Both the position numbers and the translations under genes were made by a program. Positions 40,654 to 49,563 of a stretch of 64,000 bases of DNA are shown here, in pieces. Within the stretch, counting starts at the first letter, position 1. Every line of letters starts with the position of its first letter. The notes under the pieces were generated by a model, which did no database searches, was not told where the DNA came from, and was given only the letters and a program-made list of their open reading frames with translations. Source of the stretch: Gammaproteobacteria bacterium (GTDB lineage Bacteria > Pseudomonadota > Gammaproteobacteria > UBA6429 > Thiohalophilaceae); assembly GCA_029880855.1 (NCBI GenBank), contig JAOUNS010000015.1, positions 1-64,000 on the forward strand. The letters are read 5' to 3'.

Positions 40654-42333
40654 CTATTCGCTGCGCAGTGCTTGCAAATCCGCCACTATTGCTTGAATGA
40701 TGCGCTTGTCTTGATAGGGTTGGCGTTTGGCCCACACGTTCAAATCAAAATTTGGATGCATGGTATATAACTGATCAAGTTGCCAGCGCGCATCATCCAT
40801 GTTGCCCATGCGATAGAGGGCCAGCGCCTTATAGATATTGGACTGGATACGTGAGGGGTTGATCAACAGGGATTTATCATAGGCGGCGATTGCTTCGGTA
40901 TAGTTCTGCAACCGCAGATTGGCCAGCCCCAGTACCGAAGGGACCAGCGCAGAGTAGCGGGGATGTTGTTGCATGATCTGCGTTGTGATTTGGCGCGCCC
41001 GTTCCGGGTTGTCACCAAAAGCATGGATCACCGCCAGCGTATTAAAACCATCCGGATCATTGGGCGCCAGTTCGGCGGCCTGTTGCGCATAGTTGACAGC
41101 GACGGTGTGATCTTCAAACAGAAACAGATAGATATAACCGAGGATCCAGTGCGCCTGTGGTGAGTGGCTGTCCAGTTCAACGCCGCGCTTGCCAAGAAAC
41201 AGGGCGAGTTGCCGGGTATGTTCCGGATTGGTGGTCCAGTCGAACCGATAGTTATCGGCATGTATCAGCGCCAGTGCGGAATGGGCGCGGGCAAATTCCG
41301 GATCGAGGGCGATGGCCTGTTCCATAAATTGTTGCGCCTTTTCACTGTCACCGGCTGAGGCGCGGGTGATCAGACCGGCCTGACCTTTTAAAAACAGATC
41401 ATAGGCGGCAAAGCTGTGTGTATAACGACGCTGAGCGCGTTTTTGCTCTTCACGGGTAAGGGTGACGGAGAGGGCATCGAGGATATTTTTCCGGATATCA
41501 TCCTGCACCTTAAAAATATCACTGGTCTGCCGATCAAACCGTTGCGCCCAGATGTTTACACCGGTCCGCGCATTGATCAGTTGCACATTGACCCGCAGCC
41601 GATCCTGATCGCGCCGCACATCCCCGTCCAACACGTAATTCACCGCCAGCTCACGGGCAATGGTCTGGATATCCGACTGGCGCTGCTTATATATATAGGC
41701 GGAGCGGCGGGCAATTACGCGCAGGCCGGAATAGAGTGACAGGTCATTAATCAGATCATCGGTGATGCCGTCACTGAAATAGTCCTGGGATTTGTCATCA
41801 TTACGATTGGTAAAGGGCAATACCACCAAAGAGGCGGTATCACTCTGTCCTTGTGGTGGTGCATCATTTCCCCGCAAACCCAGATACGCCGCCACAACCA
41901 CGGCCAACAGGCCAATACCCAGATAAACGGCCAATCGCTGTTTGGCATGTCTCAGGCCGGCACCGGTGGTCCGGGTGACACCGGCCGGTTTGCCGGCATG
42001 GCTCACGGCGGCAATCAGTCGATAGCCTTTTTTGGATACAGTTTCGATATAGCGGGGCTGACGGGAATCGTCACCCAGCGCCTTGCGCAGCTTGATGATG
42101 GTGGTCGAGAGGGCGTCATAGCCGACCACCACCCCCTCCCAGGCGGTCGCCTCAATGGTCTCGCGGGAGATCACCTCACCCGGTCGGGCGGCCAGCAACT
42201 CCAGCACCATCATCACCTTGGGTTCCAGCTTGACCTCGGCCCCGGCGCGGGAAATACGCCCGGAGGCCGGATCCACATACCAGTCATCCAGCCAGAAGGC
42301 TTGCCCGCTCAGCGTCTGCGTCTCATTTTGCAT
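40654..42333 (-). CDS. CadC-like transcription regulator with TPR sensor domain
   Basis: 559 aa from ATG 42333. Residues 1-100 are an OmpR/PhoB-type winged helix (LEPKVMMVLELLAARPGEVI, then TIIKLRKALGDD...YIETVSKKGYRL). One membrane span near 135-155 (LAVYLGIGLLAVVVAAYLG) follows. Then a TolB-like N domain (LVVLPFTNRNDDKSQDYF) and C-terminal TPR repeats (AYDKSLLINPS). A membrane-bound activator that reads the periplasm directly, like CadC/ToxR. Divergent from the AhpD/MBL pair, so their likely regulator. Confidence 0.85.
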   Translation of the reverse strand: MQNETQTLSGQAFWLDDWYVDPASGRISRAGAEVKLEPKVMMVLELLAARPGEVISRETIEATAWEGVVVGYDALSTTIIKLRKALGDDSRQPRYIETVSKKGYRLIAAVSHAGKPAGVTRTTGAGLRHAKQRLAVYLGIGLLAVVVAAYLGLRGNDAPPQGQSDTASLVVLPFTNRNDDKSQDYFSDGITDDLINDLSLYSGLRVIARRSAYIYKQRQSDIQTIARELAVNYVLDGDVRRDQDRLRVNVQLINARTGVNIWAQRFDRQTSDIFKVQDDIRKNILDALSVTLTREEQKRAQRRYTHSFAAYDLFLKGQAGLITRASAGDSEKAQQFMEQAIALDPEFARAHSALALIHADNYRFDWTTNPEHTRQLALFLGKRGVELDSHSPQAHWILGYIYLFLFEDHTVAVNYAQQAAELAPNDPDGFNTLAVIHAFGDNPERARQITTQIMQQHPRYSALVPSVLGLANLRLQNYTEAIAAYDKSLLINPSRIQSNIYKALALYRMGNMDDARWQLDQLYTMHPNFDLNVWAKRQPYQDKRIIQAIVADLQALRSE

Positions 42334-42356
42334 GGGGAGCAACTTTGTCGCACAAA

Positions 42357-42389
42357 TTTAACATATTGATTTTATTATTAAATGTTAAA
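42357..42389. promoter_or_regulatory. Inverted repeat in the divergent promoter region
   Basis: TTTAACAT (42357-42364) and ATGTTAAA (42382-42389) are a perfect 8-bp inverted repeat separated by 17 bp, located between the regulator start (42333) and the AhpD-like gene (42493). It may be the binding site of the regulator. Confidence 0.5.
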
Positions 42390-42492
42390 AGTCAGAAAAA
42401 CGCCGTATAAAGATCATAACTTCTGCCGGCCATTCTCCTAGATTCCTCCTCATCGGCGCAATGCCAAATCCACCAACCCGAGGAGAAACATC

Positions 42493-43050
42493 ATGCAAAA
42501 CGGCTATCGTATTTATGACAAACAAACCGCCCCTGAGGCCGCCAAACCGGTGCTGACCGAGGTTCAGGCCCATTACGGTTTTATTCCCAACGCCCTGGCC
42601 GCCATGGCTGAATCACCGGAAATGGTCCAGGCCTATCTGGCCCTGGACGGGCTGGTCAACCAAAACGCCCTCAGCGAGGTTGAGCGTCATGTCGTCTTTC
42701 TGACCATCACCCGTGAATACAACTGCGGATATTGCGTGGCCGCGCACACTGCCTTTGCCGGGATGGCCAAGGTCAACGACGAATACATCCGGCAGATCCG
42801 GGAAAACAAACCGCTCGGCGATACCAAACTGGAAGCCCTGCAACACTTCACCACCCGTCTGGTACAAACCGGTTGCAACGTCAGCAGCCATGAACTACAA
42901 AAATTTCTGGACAGTGGTTTTAACCGTCGCCAGGTCCTCGACATTATCACCATGATGGCCAATAAACTGATTGCGGTCTTTGCCAACCGCATCATGGGTA
43001 CAGATCTGGATGAAGCCTTACAACCTGCAAAATGGGACAAGGTTGCCTGA
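42493..43050 (+). CDS. AhpD-like alkylhydroperoxidase (CMD family)
   Basis: 185 aa. FLTITREYNCGYCVAAHTAFA has the CxxC plus His of the carboxymuconolactone decarboxylase/AhpD fold (residues 74-85). C-terminal VLDIITMMANKLIAVFANRIMGT is typical of the family. Likely a thiol-based peroxidase-like or peroxynitrite-type enzyme. Preceded by CGAGGAGAAACATC, a strong ribosome site. Followed by the MBL gene in the same direction. Confidence 0.9.
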   Translation: MQNGYRIYDKQTAPEAAKPVLTEVQAHYGFIPNALAAMAESPEMVQAYLALDGLVNQNALSEVERHVVFLTITREYNCGYCVAAHTAFAGMAKVNDEYIRQIRENKPLGDTKLEALQHFTTRLVQTGCNVSSHELQKFLDSGFNRRQVLDIITMMANKLIAVFANRIMGTDLDEALQPAKWDKVA

Positions 43051-43071
43051 TTGTCCCTGATTTGTCATAGC

Positions 43072-43098
43072 GGAGTGATGGCCATGCGCCATCACTCC
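43072..43098 (+). terminator. Hairpin between the AhpD-like and MBL genes
   Basis: 11-bp stem GGAGTGATGGC / GCCATCACTCC with CATGC loop and no T-run. It may attenuate or stabilise the transcript rather than end it. Confidence 0.55.
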
Positions 43099-43132
43099 CG
43101 ATCCTGTTCCTGCATTACTTTGGAGATAAATT

Positions 43133-44098
43133 ATGTTCAGCCATAGCAAAACCGTGTCGCACCTGCTCCTGACCATCGGCCTGTGCAGTCTGTTCACCAG
43201 CCTGCAGGCGGCTGATCTGTCCATTAAAAAAGATTACCCGCTGGAAAAACTGACCAACCGTGTCCATGTCATTCACGGACCGAATGAAGAAGTGAGCAAG
43301 GCCAATCAGGGGTTTCGCAATAACCCGGTGCTCATCACGACAGCGGAGGGGATTGTCGTCATTGACCCGGGCAGCAGCCTGTATACCGGTGAGATGGTGG
43401 TTAACAAGGCGCGCAGCCTGTCAAACAAACCCGTCATCGCTGTCTTTATTACCCATGAGCACGGTGACCACTGGCTGGGCAATCACGGCATTAAAAAGCA
43501 CTATCCCAATGCCGTCATCTATGCCCATGAAGCCGCTATCAACACCATCAAGAGTGATGAAGGCGCTATGTGGATCACCTCCATCAATCGCATGGCGGAC
43601 GGACAGATTGCCGGCACCAAAGTCGTCGCCCCTGACAAACCGATCAAGGACGGTGACCGTATCAAGCTGGGTGGCGTGACATTTCGTATTTACAATAACG
43701 GCAAGGCCCACAGCAACAGCGACATCATGATCGAAATTGTTGAAGAGAAGGTCTTTGTCTTCGGTGATAACCTGCGTGATCAAAACGTCAGTCTGTTTAT
43801 GGCCGGCTTCAAGGGGAATCTTGCCGCGCTGGATATCGGGCAAAAGAGCGGCGCAAAATACTTTGTCCCCGGTCACGGCAAGAGTGGCGACAAGGCGATT
43901 ATCGATCGCTATCGCCGGTTTTTAATTGATCTGAAAGGTGCAGTGCAAAAAAACTTTGCCGCAGGCATGAGTGATTTTGAAATGAAACCCGTGGTGATCA
44001 AGGCGCTGCACAAATACAAACACTGGAGCGGGTTTGAAGAAAATATCGGCAAATTGATCAATCTGGCTTATCTGGAAGTGGAAAACGAATCATTTTGA
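43133..44098 (+). CDS. Exported MBL-fold metallohydrolase
   Basis: 321 aa. Signal peptide (LLLTIGLCSLFTSLQA). Metal motif FITHEHGDHWLGN (HxHxDH), further His in NNGKAHSNSD and YFVPGHGKSGD. Pattern of SoxH/quinoprotein-relay-type periplasmic metallohydrolases. Same direction and close to the AhpD-like gene, so probably one unit under the CadC-like regulator. Confidence 0.85.
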   Translation: MFSHSKTVSHLLLTIGLCSLFTSLQAADLSIKKDYPLEKLTNRVHVIHGPNEEVSKANQGFRNNPVLITTAEGIVVIDPGSSLYTGEMVVNKARSLSNKPVIAVFITHEHGDHWLGNHGIKKHYPNAVIYAHEAAINTIKSDEGAMWITSINRMADGQIAGTKVVAPDKPIKDGDRIKLGGVTFRIYNNGKAHSNSDIMIEIVEEKVFVFGDNLRDQNVSLFMAGFKGNLAALDIGQKSGAKYFVPGHGKSGDKAIIDRYRRFLIDLKGAVQKNFAAGMSDFEMKPVVIKALHKYKHWSGFEENIGKLINLAYLEVENESF

Positions 44099-44140
44099 TC
44101 CAGCAACAGTCTGTACACCGTCATTCTATCCGGTGCGTGT

Positions 44141-44187
44141 ACTGTCGACCGGCCAGGCAAGGAAGCCCGGTCGGCCGACAGTTTTGT
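44141..44187 (+). terminator. Terminator between convergent genes
   Basis: Arms ACTGTCGACCGG and CCGGTCGGCCGACAGT pair with a 4-nt bulge, followed by TTTTGTT. Lies after the MBL gene stop at 44098. Confidence 0.6.
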
Positions 44188-44190
44188 TCA

Positions 44191-44598
44191 TCACTTCATA
44201 TCCGGTGCATCACAGATATTTTTAATGTTTTTGCCACGCTCCGCCATACTCGTCAACTGCGGCATCATGGACATGGCCATCGTTCCGCACTTTTTGACCT
44301 GCTTGATGATCGGGTCCTTTTCCAGTTTTTTTCCAAAATCCATTGCGGCCTGTTGCGCCTTTTTGCGTGCACCCTGCCGGCACAATGACTTAACCTTATC
44401 GTTAAACGCCTGGGAACGGGTATGTAGTTCCTGCAACTTTTCCGGCGGAACAGACGCCATACAGGCTTGCAGTTGCTGCATCTGTTGCATCATCTCCTGC
44501 ATATTGCCCTGCGGCATTCCGGGCGGCATGCCCATCGGATCGGCGGCATACAGGCTGAAAGAAAAAAGACAACCCAGCATAGTGAGCATGGTTTTCAT
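44191..44598 (-). CDS. Exported Met/Gln-rich protein
   Basis: 135 aa. Signal peptide ends near SFSLYAA. Residues 20-45 are rich in Met, Pro and Gln (PMGMPPGMPQGNMQEMMQQM). The rest is helical with three cysteines (QACMAS, SLCRQG, KKCGTM, NICDAP make four). Periplasmic location inferred. Met richness hints at copper handling but this is weak. Confidence 0.75.
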   Translation of the reverse strand: MKTMLTMLGCLFSFSLYAADPMGMPPGMPQGNMQEMMQQMQQLQACMASVPPEKLQELHTRSQAFNDKVKSLCRQGARKKAQQAAMDFGKKLEKDPIIKQVKKCGTMAMSMMPQLTSMAERGKNIKNICDAPDMK

Positions 44599-44908
44599 TG
44601 TTTTACTCCATCAAAGTAGATCAGCGACAACAGGCCCGGCCTGGCTCTGCCGGTCCATATCATGGACGCATGAACTGAATAAATCGGCCGTCCAGACAGC
44701 AAGTATGGTTTTGCTTTGGGTTAAGTCAAGCCACGCTCCGCCGGTTCTGCCGCCTGATTCCCATTATTCCACCCCGTATCCCGGCCATAGTGACAATGCG
44801 CCGATACTGCCGGTATCGCTTTCAGGTGCTGTCAGCACAACACTTTCACCCCCGCGCCCGGCCTGTTAGCGTGCCTGATATTCAACAAAACCCTGCAAGG
44901 AATGTACT
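44599..44908. other. 310-bp divergent intergenic region
   Basis: Promoter region of the exported Met-rich protein and the DUF1294 gene. A short dyad CGATACTGCCGGTATCG at 44802-44818 is the only structure noticed. No gene. Confidence 0.45.
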
Positions 44909-45271
44909 ATGCTTGGCTTGATTTTCCTTATTCTGGTCTCGGTGGCGGTCAATCTCGGCCTGCTGCCGTTTTGGATGGCGATAATGTATATCGGCCTCAG
45001 CCTGCTCACCTATATTGCCTATGCCATCGACAAATCGGCGGCACAGCAAGGCAAGTGGCGAACCCGTGAACGGACCCTGCACTTTCTGGCCTTGATTGGC
45101 GGTTGGCCCGGCGCCCTGGCGGCGCAGGAGAAGCTGCATCACAAATCCAGAAAAATATCTTTCCGCAAACGATTCTGGGTCACGGTTTCACTCAATTGTG
45201 TGATCCTGAGCGGATTGATCTATTTCGGCGGTATCGAGATGATCGTCGAATTCGTTGAAGAGTTAACCTGA
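44909..45271 (+). CDS. DUF1294-family membrane protein
   Basis: 120 aa. Three spans (residues 3-25, 27-43, 92-110). IAYAIDKSAAQQGKWRTRERTLH then LALIGGWPGALAAQEKLHHKSRK is the DUF1294 signature. Inner membrane; function unknown. Ribosome site GCAAGGAATGTACT. Confidence 0.9.
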   Translation: MLGLIFLILVSVAVNLGLLPFWMAIMYIGLSLLTYIAYAIDKSAAQQGKWRTRERTLHFLALIGGWPGALAAQEKLHHKSRKISFRKRFWVTVSLNCVILSGLIYFGGIEMIVEFVEELT

Positions 45272-45279
45272 TGTCTGAT

Positions 45280-45912
45280 CTAGAGTTGTTGCAATGAGCG
45301 GGCCAGATTTGCCCTGGCCCGTTCTTCCCGTTCCTGATGCAAGGCAGGTGTACCGTATATGCAAGGTCGAGCCAACAGGCCGGCGAGGATCTCGCGGCGC
45401 TTGCGTCGAAAAATAAAACCGGGCACCCAGCCATACTCTTGCCGCACCTGTGCCTCATACTCGTCGAAGCGTTCCGCCGGCGCACCCAGAATGGCCAAAT
45501 CAATATCCACCAGCAACACCTGATCCTGACCTTGTGGCAGGGCTGTATGACAGGTGGCGAGAATGTGTGACTCGATCCGTTCTATCCGATCAGCGGGAAC
45601 ATTGAGCCTGCCCAGTTCCTGCACCGCCCAGGCTGCGCTGCGCGCCTCATTGTCACTCGCCCTGACATCATAGACCGCGTCATGAAACCACAAGGCGATT
45701 TCCACCTCTGTCGGCGCTTGTGCAAGGTCACGATAGCGTTCAAACAAAGCCAGGCATTCGCTCAGATGTTGCAGCGTATGGTAATGACGGTGTGGTTCGG
45801 TATAGGCGCTTAGCAAGCGTTGGTACAAGTCCGTGCCCTCGGCATCATTTCCGAGCGTACCCCAACACTGCCGCCATGCGGATGAGAGTGTAGCGGTTTC
45901 AACATTCTGCAT
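45280..45912 (-). CDS. HD-domain metal-dependent phosphohydrolase-like
   Basis: 210 aa. HRHYHTLQHLSE (H...H) and LWFHDAVYDV (HD motif) fit the HD-superfamily group of predicted phosphohydrolases. Then SHILATCHTALPQGQDQVLLVDIDLAILG completes the metal site. Cytosolic; substrate unknown. Length normal. Confidence 0.9.
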   Translation of the reverse strand: MQNVETATLSSAWRQCWGTLGNDAEGTDLYQRLLSAYTEPHRHYHTLQHLSECLALFERYRDLAQAPTEVEIALWFHDAVYDVRASDNEARSAAWAVQELGRLNVPADRIERIESHILATCHTALPQGQDQVLLVDIDLAILGAPAERFDEYEAQVRQEYGWVPGFIFRRKRREILAGLLARPCIYGTPALHQEREERARANLARSLQQL

Positions 45913-46109
45913 GACGATATACCAATGAGTGATTTCCGAGCATTCTCCCGCATTGGATGATATGTTTCAAACCAATCTTCCAGTATCGGAAACATCATGG
46001 TCAGATCCGTGTTTCTTGTCATCCGATATTTGCTTGATCGGTCACCGCTTCCAAACTATGCTTGCCGGACATAATCAGGCTGTTTCAACCCAAAAAAGGA
46101 GTGTGCCGA

Positions 46110-46628
46110 ATGGGATTCTTTGATTCACTGAAGAAAGTCGCCAATACCATTACCGGTGGTTCTGCTGAAGTTTTTCTGGACGCCGAGCCCTTTCGCATCG
46201 GAGAACCTTTCGAGGTCAAGATTACCGCCAAAGTGAAAGATGCCGATCTGGACATCAAGCGGGTCTATCTGAAAATCGTCGCCAAAGAAGAAATTCAGGT
46301 GCCTCATTACTCGTTCTCACACAGAATTCCAAAACGGAACTGCGATGATGAAAATGAAGAAGAAACCATTTATATCGAAAAGACAGTAAAAGAAGACCAC
46401 ACCACATTGAAGCTGGAGTTAAACATCGCCGGTAATCAGGTACTGAAAGCAAATCAAGCCTATGAATGGATCTATCGCGTTGACTTGCCGGATGGCGCCC
46501 AACCGGTATATCGCGGCAAATATTGCATTCATGCCTACGAGGCCTGCGCCGGACTGGATTGCTTCGGCAATGATCCGGATTCAGGCTGGCAGGAACTGCT
46601 CCCCGCCGACGCCATATCTGATAATTAA
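46110..46628 (+). CDS. Arrestin-fold / SpoOM-like protein
   Basis: 172 aa from ATG 46110 behind AAAAGGAGTGTGCCGA. GFFDSLKKVANTITGGSAEVFL then PFRIGEPFEVKITAKVKDAD and ANQAYEWIYRVDLPDGAQPVY suggest an arrestin-like beta-sandwich. Such proteins often bind membranes or other proteins. Cytosolic. Confidence 0.7.
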   Translation: MGFFDSLKKVANTITGGSAEVFLDAEPFRIGEPFEVKITAKVKDADLDIKRVYLKIVAKEEIQVPHYSFSHRIPKRNCDDENEEETIYIEKTVKEDHTTLKLELNIAGNQVLKANQAYEWIYRVDLPDGAQPVYRGKYCIHAYEACAGLDCFGNDPDSGWQELLPADAISDN

Positions 46629-46630
46629 AG

Positions 46631-46680
46631 ATTTACACCGGTCCGGCTCACCGGGCCGGACCGGTGCAAATCATTTTTGT
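46631..46680. terminator. Bidirectional terminator
   Basis: 12-bp perfect stem CACCGGTCCGGC (46636-46647) / GCCGGACCGGTG (46655-46666), flanked by ATTTA on the left and AAATCATTTTT on the right. Serves the convergent genes ending at 46628 and 46671. Confidence 0.8.
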
Positions 46681-47267
46681 CGCTGTCTTTTGCGGCGTAC
46701 CTTGCTGCCATCCCTGTCCTGAGAAACAATTTCCATGCCATAAGCGCAGTTGGTGACATAGTAGATCCACGGGTTATCATCCAGGACCACACGTTTCCTG
46801 CCATCAGCGGTAATCGACTCTTCAATCAGCCAGAGGTTGGTCTGTGTGTTGTAGAACACTGACACCAGGTCACCCCCCAATTTAATTTCTTTTACGTTAG
46901 GTTCTATCAGTGTGTAATTGGCAAGCAGGTTGATCGTGTCCGCACTCCGATCCCTGTTCCGCAGATAAGTGATCTGCTGCAACACGATCAATTTCTGCCC
47001 GGGGTTGTGCTGCTGCAGCTGCAGTGCCGGGATATAGTTATGAGTTAACTTCGCACTTTTCACTACGCCGATTTGCCAATGCTGTTTGCCATACGTCTTG
47101 TCCATCCAGGCATACATGACAGTATTCGATATTTGCTTTGGTTTAACATTCCGCTCATAGCGATACATGGTTTCTTTAAACGATATCTCTGAATACCCGT
47201 CACATGCCAAAACCGATATTGAGAACAGGGCCATGGCCGCTCCCGGGAGTATGCTGATCTTGTTCAC
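46671..47267 (-). CDS. Exported hypothetical protein, GTG start
   Basis: 198 aa from GTG 47267 (NKISILPGAAMALFSISVLA signal peptide), with AGGAGCGGGCAACA upstream; an upstream extension to 47402 is less likely. The mature part includes VMYAWMDKTYGKQHWQIGV and VLDDNPWIYYVTNCAYGMEI, and a basic C-terminus (RRKRQRQK). Family not recognised. Confidence 0.7.
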   Translation of the reverse strand: MNKISILPGAAMALFSISVLACDGYSEISFKETMYRYERNVKPKQISNTVMYAWMDKTYGKQHWQIGVVKSAKLTHNYIPALQLQQHNPGQKLIVLQQITYLRNRDRSADTINLLANYTLIEPNVKEIKLGGDLVSVFYNTQTNLWLIEESITADGRKRVVLDDNPWIYYVTNCAYGMEIVSQDRDGSKVRRKRQRQK

Positions 47268-47449
47268 TGTTGCCCGCTCCTGTGGAATGTCAGTTGAACC
47301 ATTGCCATTGCAAGTGCTGTACCGACACAGCAGAACCTGCAGAATCAATGCATTAGGGACGGAACCTGAATCCTTGCATATGCATACTCGTGCAATTTGC
47401 AATCACCCGGTGAAAAATTAAACAGTGAAAAATTTAAATCTTGTCGCAG

Positions 47450-47635
47450 TTATTCACAAGCGTTATGCGCTTTCCACAACACCGCATCATGTCCGGCCGG
47501 CACGGCTTGACAGGGATCGTCAGCGTAATCACGCACGCGATGACAGAGTCGGATTTGTTGCTTGCTGAGAATGGTCGGGTGGAGAGCTTCCGGTTTAATC
47601 TCGCAAGGAGAGAGGCACCCAGGACCAACGTTCAC
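47450..47635 (-). CDS. Small coupled ORF, 61 aa
   Basis: Starts with GTG at 47635, overlapping the TGA of the upstream gene by GTGA (a typical coupled junction). Encodes a compact protein with three cysteines in CLSPCEIKPEALHPT and a RLCHRVRDYADDP segment. Short but protein-like. Confidence 0.55.
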   Translation of the reverse strand: MNVGPGCLSPCEIKPEALHPTILSKQQIRLCHRVRDYADDPCQAVPAGHDAVLWKAHNACE

Positions 47636-48300
47636 GGCCTGCTCTGGTTTTGCTCCTCCAGGGACTCGAGATCCCCTTCTTCACTCTCCACCGTTTCCAG
47701 TTTGAACTTACCGTTTTTCATGCTGAGTTGTTCTGTTGACTTAACGTATTGACCACCGGCATAGGGGCCATAGACTTCGGTGCGGGTTAATACCGGCAGG
47801 TTGTTTTGCCAGCCAATCGCAAAACCGGCGCAATCCCTGGCCCAACGGGTCCCGCCGGCGTATTCACTTTTGAGAAACTGTGTCTTGTGTTCGAGCCGCC
47901 ATTGGCCTCCCTGTAACCGGTAAACAAACAGATTGCAGGCATAGGAATCTCTCTCGGGGTAGTCGGCATCATCTTCGGTTCTGGCATCTTGCACAATAAA
48001 GGCGTGTCGTGTCTCGGTCTCTGACTGATGGACATCCTGTTCCACCAAATCGATGGTGCGGGTAAATTGAATAGGTTTATTGTTATCATCACGGTCAGTT
48101 ATTTTCTTTTTTGCCATCAACCCTGACTGGCTCCCGTCCCAATCCTCACGTTTGAGTTTGTGTGCCTGCAAATAGTCTTGCAGGACCACCTGGCTGTCCA
48201 CGCCGGTCGCCTTGTCTGAGGCATAAACCAGGCCGGTTGTGATCGCGAGCAGTGTGCATATCAGTATCAGGTAATATTTTTCAGGCATGGTGCTCATCAT
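47632..48300 (-). CDS. Exported hypothetical protein
   Basis: 222 aa from ATG 48300 (48297 and 48288 also possible). Signal peptide YYLILICTLLAITTGLVYA. A mixed domain with HAFIVQDARTEDDADYP and YACNLFVYRLQGGQWRLEHK follows, then an acidic C-terminus. First gene of a coupled pair with the 61-aa ORF. Family unknown. Confidence 0.7.
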   Translation of the reverse strand: MMSTMPEKYYLILICTLLAITTGLVYASDKATGVDSQVVLQDYLQAHKLKREDWDGSQSGLMAKKKITDRDDNNKPIQFTRTIDLVEQDVHQSETETRHAFIVQDARTEDDADYPERDSYACNLFVYRLQGGQWRLEHKTQFLKSEYAGGTRWARDCAGFAIGWQNNLPVLTRTEVYGPYAGGQYVKSTEQLSMKNGKFKLETVESEEGDLESLEEQNQSRP

Positions 48301-48872
48301 TGATGAAGAGAGAATTATTTCTAATTTAGCCTGCATCAGGACATATGCAAGCCCATATTGATCCGGTTGTCCTCAACCGGCGATGGCATACGAACGAAGC
48401 CATCGATTCCAACCACGATTCGAATGAGAAATACCACAATAAAACCTCGATACACAGCCTGTCGGTATCCGGCATGACGACAATACGGCATTGACACAGC
48501 TGCCGTTGATTCACTCGCCGGTCGATATCAGTAACTGACGTGATGGTTAACCCGGCCCCTCTGTTCCGCCCTCCTCCACCCGCCCCCGGCCCTCCCGGAA
48601 AGCGTCAGACTGCCTGTTTCCCCAGAATTCCCGATATTGGCGACCTGTTTGTTACTGTGATTTTTATCACAATCAGGAAAAGTAATGATATTTATATCTA
48701 TTTGATTTAATGCTGCTTTTAACTACATTTAAAGTGCGTATGGCATTTAGAGCCGGCACAGGGAGTGGATTTCCGGCACCATTGTGCGGACCGGCTTTAC
48801 TCCTGCGCGAAGTTTAATTATAAAATACAGGGTGACGACATCACCATAACGACATTGAGAGTGTGCTTCATT
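48301..48872. other. 572-bp divergent intergenic region
   Basis: Contains the CRP-like site at 48656-48671. A frame from 48765 extends the next gene upstream but has no support before ATG 48873. No other gene recognised. Confidence 0.5.
48656..48671. promoter_or_regulatory. CRP/FNR-family binding site candidate
   Basis: TGTGATTTTTATCACA: perfect TGTGA-N6-TCACA palindrome, the CRP consensus. It lies 200 bp upstream of ATG 48873 and might act on either divergent gene. CRP and FNR boxes are close in sequence; CRP fits better. Confidence 0.65.
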
Positions 48873-49466
48873 ATGAGTAAATCCAAAAACCAATCCGACC
48901 AACCGACAGAAAACCTGAGCTTCTTTAATACGTTTCTCACCAATCCTCGCGAAGTGGGGTCCATTATTCAAAGCTCACGTTTTCTAAAAAAACGCATCAT
49001 CACGCGGGCAAATGTAGCGTCCGCAAAAACCATTGTTGAATTGGGACCGGGGACCGGCGGCACAACCAAAGCTATCCTTGAAGCCATGGCGCCTGATGCA
49101 AAACTGCTGACCATCGAATTAACCAGTGCCTTTATGCCCTTCCTGGCACAAATCGACGATGACCGCTTGATCAATCATAACGGTGATGCCCGGGATATTG
49201 TCAGCATTCTGGCGCAATACGGGCTCGACAAGCCTGATGTGGTAATTTCCGGTATTCCTTTTACACCCATGCCGACCGTCATCGGCCAGGCCATCGTGAA
49301 TGAAGTGTGGCAGGCATTGAGAGAGGACGGTCGATTCCTCACTTACCAGTTCTGGAACAAGGTAAAAACACTCAGTAATCCGGTGTTCGGCAACTCACGG
49401 GTTGAATTTGAACTGCTGAATATTCCACCGGTGCAATTGTCCTACTTTGACAAACGGATCAATTAA
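48873..49466 (+). CDS. PmtA-like SAM methyltransferase
   Basis: 197 aa from ATG 48873. FFNTFLTNPREVGSIIQSSR then motif I IVELGPGTGGTTKAILEAM match phospholipid N-methyltransferase (PmtA) / rRNA dimethylase-like enzymes. PDVVISGIPFTPMPTVIGQ is the usual substrate loop. Likely methylates phosphatidylethanolamine or similar. Confidence 0.8.
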   Translation: MSKSKNQSDQPTENLSFFNTFLTNPREVGSIIQSSRFLKKRIITRANVASAKTIVELGPGTGGTTKAILEAMAPDAKLLTIELTSAFMPFLAQIDDDRLINHNGDARDIVSILAQYGLDKPDVVISGIPFTPMPTVIGQAIVNEVWQALREDGRFLTYQFWNKVKTLSNPVFGNSRVEFELLNIPPVQLSYFDKRIN

Positions 49467-49506
49467 GTCCGCTGCAGGATTGCCCGTCAACCAAAAGGAC
49501 TCACAC

Positions 49507-49541
49507 AACGCCATTGCCGGCAACAGCAATGGCGTTTTTTT
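49507..49541 (+). terminator. Intrinsic terminator after the methyltransferase
   Basis: Stem AACGCCATTGC (49507-49517) / GCAATGGCGTT (49526-49536) followed by TTTTT. Confidence 0.85.
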
Positions 49542-49563
49542 GTGCCTTACAATCAGGCTTTAC

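Noticed and set aside
41851-42369. 172-codon + strand frame opposite the CadC-like regulator
   Set aside because: Runs antisense to the wHTH and linker; no support.
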